From an uncultured Flammeovirgaceae bacterium (GTDB taxonomy: Bacteria > Bacteroidota > Bacteroidia > Cytophagales > Cyclobacteriaceae), in NCBI GenBank assembly GCA_937138955.1, contig CAKZPJ010000522.1, forward strand, positions 1 through 5,051: a stretch of DNA of 5,051 bases, read 5' to 3'. Every line of letters begins with the position of its first letter. Within the stretch, counting starts at the first letter, position 1. Below the pieces are notes generated by a model, which was given only the letters and a program-made list of their open reading frames with translations, was not told the origin of the DNA and searched no databases. Below, piece after piece: positions 1 to 5,051 of the stretch. A program made the translations under genes and the position numbers.

Positions 1-923
1 TGAATATGATTCTGGACGATGGAGGTGACTTAACGAATATGGTACTTGATCGTTACCCGGAAATGGTAGAAGGCGTTCGAGGAATCTCGGAGGAAACCAC
101 TACTGGAGTGCATCGTCTGTACGAGCGCATGAAGAAAGGAACCTTGCCTCTGCCGGCAATCAATATCAATGACTCGGTTACTAAATCTAAATTTGATAAT
201 AAGTACGGCTGTAAGGAATCGTTAGTAGATGCTATCCGACGAGCTACTGACTTGATGTTAGCTGGAAAAGTAGCGGTAGTTGCCGGTTACGGCGATGTAG
301 GAAAAGGTTCGGCTCAATCCCTACGCGGGGCGGGTGTGCGGGTAATCGTTACCGAAATTGATCCAATTTGTGCTCTTCAGGCTGCAATGGATGGATTTGA
401 GGTAAAGAAGATGGATAACGCCATTCCTCGTGCTGATATTATTGTGACTGCTACAGGAAACAAAGATATTATAGCTGACCGGCACTTTGAGCAGATGAAA
501 GACAAAGCTATCGTTTGTAATATTGGTCACTTCGACAATGAGATAGATGTTGCTTGGCTGAAGGAAAACGCTGAGCGCGATGAGATTAAGCCTCAGGTAG
601 ACTTGTACAAAATGGCTAATGGCAATGAGGTTATTTTGCTAGCCGAAGGTCGCTTAGTAAATTTAGGAGTAGCTACTGGTCACCCTTCGTTCGTAATGTC
701 TAATTCGTTTACCAATCAGGTGTTAGCGCAGATTGAGCTATGGAAGCATAACGATAAATACGAGAATGCGGTATACATGCTGCCTAAGCATCTGGATGAG
801 AAAGTTGCTGAGCTTCATCTAGAGAAAATAGGAGTAGAGTTAGATACGCTGTCGGAAGATCAAGCTGAATACATTGGCGTAACGGTGAATGGACCGTACA
901 AACCTGATTACTACCGATACTAG
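1..923 (+). CDS. ahcY: S-adenosylhomocysteine hydrolase (adenosylhomocysteinase), 5'-truncated by the window edge
   Basis: This cytosolic NAD-dependent enzyme reversibly splits S-adenosyl-L-homocysteine into homocysteine and adenosine, relieving product inhibition of methyltransferases. The reading frame is open to the left edge: codon 3-5 reads Asn, completing the family motif [11 protein letters not shown]. The ATG at 6 is therefore internal, and about 130 N-terminal residues are missing compared with the ~430-residue family. Numbering from that Met, the catalytic set aligned to the human enzyme is present: D5 (D131), E30 (E156), K60 and D64 in TKSKFDN (K186, D190), C69 (C195) and H175 in NIGHFD (H301). 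The NAD-binding Rossmann loop GYGDVGKG is at 94-101. The C-terminus KPDYYRY carries the K and Y that reach the partner subunit's NAD; the usual His is Tyr here. The stop is TAG at 921-923. It converges with the next gene. Family identity is essentially certain; upstream regulation is outside the window. Confidence 0.98.
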   Translation, partial: NMILDDGGDLTNMVLDRYPEMVEGVRGISEETTTGVHRLYERMKKGTLPLPAININDSVTKSKFDNKYGCKESLVDAIRRATDLMLAGKVAVVAGYGDVGKGSAQSLRGAGVRVIVTEIDPICALQAAMDGFEVKKMDNAIPRADIIVTATGNKDIIADRHFEQMKDKAIVCNIGHFDNEIDVAWLKENAERDEIKPQVDLYKMANGNEVILLAEGRLVNLGVATGHPSFVMSNSFTNQVLAQIELWKHNDKYENAVYMLPKHLDEKVAELHLEKIGVELDTLSEDQAEYIGVTVNGPYKPDYYRY

Positions 924-933
924 GGTGATAAAT

Positions 934-996
934 AATGAGTAATGATTGATGATTAGTGAGTAGTAATTTTTCACTAATCATTAGTCACTATTCATT
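934..996. terminator. Long imperfect hairpin between convergent genes, likely bidirectional terminator
   Basis: The arms 934-959 and 971-996 are 26 nt each and pair at 22 of 26 positions. The four mismatches are all A/G or C/T differences that allow G-U pairs in one transcript or the other. The loop is the 11 nt of 960-970. The hairpin begins 11 nt after the ahcY stop, and its right arm overlaps the last two bases of the opposing gene's TAA (995-997). Placement between two convergent stops suggests ending transcripts from both sides. The stem is AT-rich and no clean U-tract follows it on the plus strand, so it is not a textbook intrinsic terminator; it could instead protect 3' ends. Confidence 0.6.
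934..996. repeat. Degenerate heptanucleotide repeats, consensus about RRTGANT, in inverted orientation
   Basis: Read 5'-3' on the plus strand, 934-968 splits into five 7-mers: AATGAGT, AATGATT, GATGATT, AGTGAGT, AGTAATT. Read on the minus strand from 996 down to 969, four more appear: AATGAAT, AGTGACT, AATGATT, AGTGAAA. Both arms of the hairpin are thus made of the same 7-base unit in opposite orientation. The period is seen directly. Origin by slippage or repeat spread is an inference. Confidence 0.6.
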
Positions 997-2968
997 AAAA
1001 GGTTAATGTTGGCAACAGGCCTTTCTTCTTCTTCTCCTCAATCTTTTCCTGCACCGAAAGAACCTCAATTTCAGTGCGACGATTGATCTCTCTACCACCA
1101 AATTCGTCATCGTTAGAAACTAGTGGACGGGTCTCTCCGAACCCTTTTGCCTCTACTTGGGATTCGGATGTTCCGTACTGAAGCAAATAGTTGGCTACTG
1201 CTTGAGCACGCTGCTCGGAGAGCTTCTGGTTATAGCCTGCTTCACCTACATTGTCGGTATGGCCATTAATCTGAATTTTAAGATTAGGATTCGCCTTTAA
1301 AAGCTCGTGAATCCGGTCGAGTTCAGAGATAGAAGCTTCTTTAATACTAGCTTTGCCGGTGTCAAAGAAGATATTCTTCAGAATAGTTACCGAACCTACC
1401 ACTGCTTTATCTAAGCGAATAGAGCGCTTAATTTCTTTTTTACCTTGTAGCTGATCTGTTCCAAAGTTGGTAGAATAAAATAGATAGCCTTCGGCTTCTA
1501 CGGTAAGCCCAAAGTTTTCCCCTTCTGGAATAGAGATTTTAAACTTACCAGTAGTAGCATCAGCGTACTGGCGATCAATTACGATATTCTTGCGGTTGTC
1601 CGATAAAACAAGCTCGGCAAAAACCGGTTGCCCCGAACTAGCATCGGTCACCTGACCAACAAACAGCGTTGTGTTTTTAACAGGAGCTTGGGCTGCCACT
1701 GGTTTAGGAGCTACTTTCTTGGGTTTCATATTAATTACATACAAATCATTCCCTCCTAAACCGTCTTCCCGAGCGGTAGCGTAATATCCGTAAGCATTGT
1801 CAGCCGAAGTAACAAAATAAATATCATCTTGGGCAGTATTAATTGGATAGCCCATATTGATAGGGGTAGTCCATTTTTCTTGATAATTTCGGCTCTGAAA
1901 AATATCGTAGCCCCCCATACCCATATGCCCTTTTGAACTAAAAAATAGGGATTTTCCCGAAGGGTGAATGAAAGGAGCATCTTCGTCAGATTCAGTATTT
2001 ATTTTTGGTCCGAGGTTTTCGGGAGGGCCCCATTCGCCCCGGCGATCTTTTCGAGATACATACAGATCGAATCCACCAAAGCCACCGGGACGATTACTCG
2101 AAAAATACAGTCTGTCGCCTGCCTGATTTACTGAAACCGATAACTCTCGATAGGGTGAGTTGACATGCTGGTTTAAGGGAAACGGTGTTGACCACTCTTT
2201 GTCTTGGTAAGTAGAATAATAAATATCGCCGTCTCCTTCGTCTACGTAGATAAATAGTGTTTTTCCGTCGGGTGAAATAGCGGCTCCACATTCATGATAG
2301 TGGGTATTAATGTTGGTGCTAATTTTTTTCGGAATGAGCCAATCACCTTTGTGCCTTTTAACAATATAAATATCTTCGTAGTAGTTATCGTCGTAGGCTT
2401 TTCTACCCCCGGTTGAACCTTCTCGGCGCGAAGTAAATATGAGCGATTTACCGTCAGAAGTGATTAGCGGAGCATAGTCTTGATTGTTAGAGTTTAATTT
2501 TTTGAGATTACGAATTTCTACATTTTTGGGGTTATTCACATATTCTATTCCAATGTTACACTGCTGAATATGACGGTCTACGGTATACGTATTCTCTGCA
2601 TTTTTGCGGTAATAATGGAAATACTCTAAAGCTTTCTCAAACTTTTGATTGTATTGATAGGCTAGTCCTAAGTGAAAAACGAGGGTAGAAGTTGAATCTT
2701 GGGTGTTTTCGTAGACTTCTTCTAAGAAGGGCATAGCGCGGTGCTTATACCGACTTTTTAGGTAGGCTAACCCAATTTTATAGGTAATAGCGAGGTTATT
2801 CGGAGATTTTCTAGCGGCTTCTTGATAACGATTGGCTGCTTCGTAGTAAAAGCCATGGTCGTAGTATTTATCCGCGGTCTTTAGAATTCTTTTTATCGAC
2901 TGCGCCCAGGATGCCCCTGATAAAGAGCAAAATAAACAAAGCACTAATACTCGAAATATGAATAGCAC
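995..2968 (-). CDS. PorE-like periplasmic/outer-membrane-associated protein: TPR, PD40 propeller, CRD fold, OmpA C-terminal domain
   Basis: This is an exported 657-residue envelope protein. Residues 1-22 look like a signal peptide (hydrophobic 2-18, cleavage after ASWA before Q23). TPR-like helices span about 25-126. Five PD40 repeats lie near 164-182, 226-243, 274-305, 328-357 and 381-412 (SPDGK, HPSGK, YFSSNRPGG, GGFDLY types). A Pro/Ala/Lys linker at 415-432 leads to a carboxypeptidase-regulatory-like fold at 433-520. An OmpA_C domain at about 527-638 contains GHTD and LSEQRA; D572 and R587 are spaced 15 apart, like the diaminopimelate-binding Asp/Arg pair of OmpA. A Lys/Glu-rich tail ends the protein. 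P. gingivalis PorE (PG1058), a type IX secretion component, has this order and a similar length. I infer a peptidoglycan anchor for an envelope complex, but Bacteroidetes carry many paralogs, so the porE symbol is withheld. The start is GTG: a TGA lies three codons upstream and no in-frame ATG precedes residue 79. Confidence 0.9.
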   Translation of the reverse strand: MLFIFRVLVLCLFCSLSGASWAQSIKRILKTADKYYDHGFYYEAANRYQEAARKSPNNLAITYKIGLAYLKSRYKHRAMPFLEEVYENTQDSTSTLVFHLGLAYQYNQKFEKALEYFHYYRKNAENTYTVDRHIQQCNIGIEYVNNPKNVEIRNLKKLNSNNQDYAPLITSDGKSLIFTSRREGSTGGRKAYDDNYYEDIYIVKRHKGDWLIPKKISTNINTHYHECGAAISPDGKTLFIYVDEGDGDIYYSTYQDKEWSTPFPLNQHVNSPYRELSVSVNQAGDRLYFSSNRPGGFGGFDLYVSRKDRRGEWGPPENLGPKINTESDEDAPFIHPSGKSLFFSSKGHMGMGGYDIFQSRNYQEKWTTPINMGYPINTAQDDIYFVTSADNAYGYYATAREDGLGGNDLYVINMKPKKVAPKPVAAQAPVKNTTLFVGQVTDASSGQPVFAELVLSDNRKNIVIDRQYADATTGKFKISIPEGENFGLTVEAEGYLFYSTNFGTDQLQGKKEIKRSIRLDKAVVGSVTILKNIFFDTGKASIKEASISELDRIHELLKANPNLKIQINGHTDNVGEAGYNQKLSEQRAQAVANYLLQYGTSESQVEAKGFGETRPLVSNDDEFGGREINRRTEIEVLSVQEKIEEKKKKGLLPTLTF

Positions 2969-3022
2969 GCTAGATCATTAACCGTTTGAGTAAAAGTACT
3001 ATAGAATAGTGTGTTTGGAGAA

Positions 3023-3049
3023 ACATTGTCGCTCAGGGTCTGACAATGT
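3023..3049. promoter_or_regulatory. Perfect 8-bp inverted repeat, possible operator
   Basis: ACATTGTC at 3023-3030 and GACAATGT at 3042-3049 are exact reverse complements separated by 11 bp, so the half-site centres are 19 bp apart, about two helical turns. It lies about 55 bp upstream of the leftward GTG, around where that gene's promoter would be. Dimeric regulators use such spaced dyads, but no regulator gene is visible here and no specific family can be named. It could also form a short hairpin in an RNA reading through. Confidence 0.35.
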
Positions 3050-3108
3050 AGGTTTACAGGAAGTATTACTTTTTATTGCGATCATATTATTTTTTATGTA
3101 GATAGTAA

Positions 3109-3142
3109 GCCTCATATTTTTGCGTGACGAAAAAGTTGAGGC
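3109..3142. repeat. Imperfect inverted repeat / hairpin in the divergent region
   Basis: GCCTCA (3109-3114) pairs with TGAGGC (3137-3142). After a 2x2 internal loop, TTTTT (3117-3121) pairs with AAAAA (3130-3134). After a bulged G, CG pairs with CG across a TGA loop. That is 13 base pairs in 34 nt. It ends 82 bp before the methyltransferase start. There is no T-run directly after it on either strand, so it is not a clear terminator. It could be a protein-binding site or a leader structure if transcription starts upstream of it. Confidence 0.35.
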
Positions 3143-3193
3143 GCAACATTTTCTGATTGGTTTTTGTACAAGCCGAAAACAAATGTGACTAAC

Positions 3194-3207
3194 TATAATT
3201 AATTTTG
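3194..3207 (+). promoter_or_regulatory. Candidate promoter -7/-10 box for the glycan operon
   Basis: TATAAT at 3194-3199 is followed directly by TAATTTTG at 3200-3207, which fits the Bacteroidetes -7 consensus TAnnTTTG. Initiation a few bases downstream would leave a leader of only about 10 nt before the ATG at 3225. No TTTG -33 element sits at the expected 19-21 bp spacing; the nearest (3163-3166) is too far away. This is therefore a half-supported promoter. Confidence 0.35.
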
Positions 3208-3224
3208 AAGCTTAATTCATTGTT

Positions 3225-3935
3225 ATGGCGAAAGTTTATAATCCTAATTTTTACCACGCAAGGCACAACAAAACGCTTTATTCGGCTGAAACCATCGTTA
3301 AGATTATATCGGATATAGTTACCCCAAAAAGCGTGGTTGATCTGGGTTGTGGGGTAGGTACATGGTTGGAGGTATTTACTCAATTAGGAGTGGAAGATGT
3401 TTTAGGACTGGAAGGTCATTGGGTAGAGGACGAGAAGATAGTAATTCCCCTTACCAAGTTTAAAAAAGTGAACTTGGAAGACAAGCTCACATTAGACCGA
3501 AAGTTTGACCTGGCCATATCGCTGGAAGTGGCCGAGCATATCAACGAACAGTACGCCGAGCAGTTTGTTGAAAACCTAACCAATTTGGCACCGGTAGTCA
3601 TGTTCTCAGCCGCTATTCCATTACAAGAAGGAAAATTCCACGTTAATGAACAGTGGCCGGATTACTGGAAGACAATTTTCGAGAAAAAAGACTACTTATT
3701 GGTTGATATAATAAGGCCAAAGGTATGGAGCGATGAGCGTATTGAAATGTGGTATGCACAAAATACGTTTGTATACGTAGACAGAAACAAAATAGATGAT
3801 TATCCCCAACTAAAGGATCATTACGTACCGAACCCACCGTTATTATCGGCCGTTTTGCCTAGGTTTTACGAGTTTAAACTTAGCAAATATCCTATTGGCC
3901 GAGCCATTAAAAACAAGATAAAAAGAACATTCTAA
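3225..3935 (+). CDS. Class I SAM-dependent methyltransferase of a glycan cluster
   Basis: This is a soluble 236-residue protein with a seven-strand Rossmann methyltransferase core. Motif I, VVDLGCGVGTW, at 37-47 binds S-adenosylmethionine; the acidic residue after strand 2 is E63 in GLEGHW. The strand-4 motif FDLAISLEVAEHI is at 94-106, and NEQWPDYW at 141-148 is typical of small methyltransferases found in polysaccharide gene clusters. No signal peptide or membrane segment is seen. The acceptor is probably a sugar or glycan intermediate, inferred from the two glycosyltransferase genes behind it; the sequence alone does not give the substrate. The start is ATG at 3225: an in-frame TAA at 3213-3215 excludes anything longer, and there is no well-placed Shine-Dalgarno, which is normal for Bacteroidetes. 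It is first in an apparent operon, 15 bp before the next gene. Confidence 0.88.
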   Translation: MAKVYNPNFYHARHNKTLYSAETIVKIISDIVTPKSVVDLGCGVGTWLEVFTQLGVEDVLGLEGHWVEDEKIVIPLTKFKKVNLEDKLTLDRKFDLAISLEVAEHINEQYAEQFVENLTNLAPVVMFSAAIPLQEGKFHVNEQWPDYWKTIFEKKDYLLVDIIRPKVWSDERIEMWYAQNTFVYVDRNKIDDYPQLKDHYVPNPPLLSAVLPRFYEFKLSKYPIGRAIKNKIKRTF

Positions 3936-3950
3936 TTTCTTCATCCAAAA

Positions 3951-4721
3951 GTGAGCACAGCGAGTATCTCCGGGGTAATAATAACCTTTAATGAAGAACG
4001 CAATATCCGAGCCTGTATTGAATCACTTCAGCCGATTGTAGACGAGGTGGTCGTTGTCGACTCCTACAGTACCGATAATACTGAAAAAATATGCTTGGAG
4101 ATGGGAGTTAGCTTCTACCAACATGCGTTCGAAGGGCATATTGAGCAAAAAAACTATGCGATGAGCATCGCTACCTACGATTATGTGCTTTCATTAGATG
4201 CCGATGAACGCTTGTCCGAGGGTATGATTGAATCTATTGAAAGAGTGAAGGAGAACTGGGATGCAGACGGATACGTATTTAATAGACTGAATAATTACTG
4301 TGGTGCCTGGCTCAAGAGAAGTTGGTATCCCGACAAAAAGCTACGGCTCTGGGATCGTAATAAAGGCCAATGGGGCGGAACCAACCCGCACGACAAGGTC
4401 GTTATTGAGAACGGAACAGTAAGAAAGCTAAAGGGAGACATTCTGCATTATGCTTACGAAAATCTCGAAGAACACTTTGAGCAGATAAAGCAATTCGCCA
4501 TTATCGCCGCCAATGCAAAATACAAAAAAGGTAAGTCGGCTAACTTTATTATACACGTATTACTGAACCCCGCGTACAAGTTCTTAAGGCGATACGTATT
4601 TAAGCTTGGCTTTTTGGACGGGTATTATGGGTTTATTTTCAGCGGACTGGCTGCTTATCTCAATTTTATGAAATATCTAAGACTTTGGGAGTTGAATAGA
4701 ACCAATGGAAAATCAAAGTAA
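3951..4721 (+). CDS. Family 2 glycosyltransferase, WaaE/KdtX-like (LPS-core beta-glucosyltransferase type)
   Basis: This 256-residue GT-A enzyme transfers a sugar from a nucleotide sugar to a glycan acceptor at the cytoplasmic face of the inner membrane. The N-terminal strand ISGVIITFNEE (6-16) and VVDSYSTDNT (35-44) form the nucleotide-binding part. LDADE at 82-86 supplies the metal-binding acidic residues. WYPDKKLRLWDR (125-136) followed by NPHDKV (145-150) is characteristic of the WaaE-like subgroup, whose members add a glucose (or heptose) to lipopolysaccharide inner core. The C-terminal segment about 207-246, with GFLDGYYGF, is amphipathic to hydrophobic and likely membrane-associated. 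Donor and acceptor here are unknown. The start is GTG: the frame is closed by the preceding gene's own TAA (same frame), and the first internal ATG would delete the catalytic N-terminus. The last 17 bp overlap the next gene. Confidence 0.9.
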   Translation: MSTASISGVIITFNEERNIRACIESLQPIVDEVVVVDSYSTDNTEKICLEMGVSFYQHAFEGHIEQKNYAMSIATYDYVLSLDADERLSEGMIESIERVKENWDADGYVFNRLNNYCGAWLKRSWYPDKKLRLWDRNKGQWGGTNPHDKVVIENGTVRKLKGDILHYAYENLEEHFEQIKQFAIIAANAKYKKGKSANFIIHVLLNPAYKFLRRYVFKLGFLDGYYGFIFSGLAAYLNFMKYLRLWELNRTNGKSK

Positions 4722-5051
4722 TATCGAAGTATCAGTGATTATTGCTACCTATAATATGCCCGAGTGGCTAGAAAAGGTGCTTTGGGGCTACGAAAACCAA
4801 ACCTATAAGGATTTTGAAGTAATAATTGCTGATGATGGCTCAGGGGATGAGACCAAAAAGGTTATTGATAAATTTATCGCTAATGATAAATTAAGTATTC
4901 AACATGTATGGCACGAGGATGAAGGCTACCGAAGGCAAACAATTCTCAATGTGGCTATTACGAAAGCGAGATATGATTACATTTTGTTCACGGATGGGGA
5001 TTGCGTACCAAAAGCCAATTTTCTTCAGACCCATATAGCCCATGCGACGAA
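4705..5051 (+). CDS. Family 2 glycosyltransferase, 3'-truncated by the window edge
   Basis: The 115 visible N-terminal residues are a GT-A domain: VSVIIATYNMPEWL (9-22), the nucleotide-binding IADDGSGDET (41-50) and the metal-binding TDGDC (96-100). The WHEDEGYRRQTILNVAI stretch (69-85) resembles the group related to the N-terminal domain of chondroitin polymerase, whose usual motif is a His-x-Asp-x-Gly-Phe/Tyr-Arg. Such proteins commonly sit in Bacteroidetes polysaccharide clusters. The start is ATG at 4705, the only possible one: TGA at 4693-4695 closes the frame upstream and the next Met lies inside the conserved first strand. It overlaps the previous gene by 17 bp in a different frame, suggesting translational coupling. 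GGGAG at 4687-4691 is 13 nt from the ATG, too far for a good ribosome site. The remainder lies past the right edge. Confidence 0.92.
   Translation, partial: MENQSNIEVSVIIATYNMPEWLEKVLWGYENQTYKDFEVIIADDGSGDETKKVIDKFIANDKLSIQHVWHEDEGYRRQTILNVAITKARYDYILFTDGDCVPKANFLQTHIAHAT

Larger units (their letters stand above)
2969..3224. other. Divergent intergenic region (256 bp)
   Basis: This AT-rich stretch separates the PorE-like gene (leftward) from the methyltransferase operon (rightward) and should hold both promoters. I see no credible coding sequence. It contains two inverted repeats (3023-3049 and 3109-3142) and a TATAAT/TAATTTTG box before the rightward gene. For the leftward gene there is only a weak candidate: TACTTTTA on the minus strand at 2998-2991, one base from the Bacteroidetes TAnnTTTG box, with TTTC (3023-3020) 21 nt upstream in place of TTTG. 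Confidence 0.6.

Noticed and set aside
784..981. Small minus-strand open frame over the ahcY end
   Set aside because: It is antisense to conserved AhcY C-terminal codons and its N-terminal part comes from the heptad hairpin; no protein family features.
934..996. Possible CRISPR-like or IS-end repeat
   Set aside because: The units are 7 bases, contiguous and without spacers, and there is no transposase or target duplication nearby.
2094..2291. Minus-strand open frame with an arginine run inside the PorE-like gene
   Set aside because: The Arg run arises from reading the propeller-coding Ser/Asp-rich codons in another frame. It lies on the same strand as the real gene and has no start context.
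2900..2968. Lipoprotein signal (lipobox) in the PorE-like protein
   Set aside because: The residues before Cys11 (LVL) and Cys15 (CLF) lack the small residue needed at -1. An SPI site after ASWA fits better.
2433..2968. TolB as the identity of the PD40-containing protein
   Set aside because: TolB lacks N-terminal TPRs and a C-terminal OmpA domain; the propeller here sits between those and is followed by a CRD fold.
3189..3383. Minus-strand open frame of 64 codons crossing the divergent region into the methyltransferase
   Set aside because: It is antisense to the well-supported methyltransferase start and has no recognisable motif; it looks like a chance frame.

Overview
The window looks like the chromosome of a Bacteroidetes (Bacteroidota) bacterium, probably a free-living cytophagia- or flavobacteria-like lineage. 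The strongest clue is the minus-strand gene in the middle. Its domain order is TPR, five PD40 propeller repeats, a carboxypeptidase-regulatory-like fold and OmpA_C, which is the layout of the type IX secretion protein PorE. Other clues are moderately AT-rich coding sequence, the lack of good Shine-Dalgarno sites before the starts, and a TAnnTTTG-like promoter box. The genus cannot be named from this sequence.

Layout: (1) 1-923, plus strand: the C-terminal ~70% of S-adenosylhomocysteine hydrolase (ahcY), cut by the left edge. (2) 924-994: a short convergent gap dominated by a long imperfect hairpin built of degenerate 7-base repeats, probably a bidirectional terminator. (3) 995-2968, minus strand: a 657-residue exported, peptidoglycan-binding PorE-like protein with a GTG start. 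(4) 2969-3224: a 256-bp divergent intergenic region with two inverted repeats and promoter-like boxes. (5) 3225 to the right edge, plus strand: a tight run of a SAM-dependent methyltransferase, a WaaE-like family 2 glycosyltransferase, and a second family 2 glycosyltransferase cut by the right edge. The gaps are 15 bp and then a 17-bp overlap, so this looks like the start of a surface-glycan (LPS, O-antigen or exopolysaccharide) operon.

Functionally there are three unrelated blocks: methyl-cycle housekeeping (AhcY clears the S-adenosylhomocysteine made by methyltransferases), cell-envelope or secretion machinery (PorE-like), and surface-glycan assembly. All are known families. No new defence system, mobile element, CRISPR array or RNA gene is visible. 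The points most worth following up are the heptad-built hairpin, the PorE-like protein that has an ordinary signal peptide and an odd start region, and the two dyads in the divergent region.
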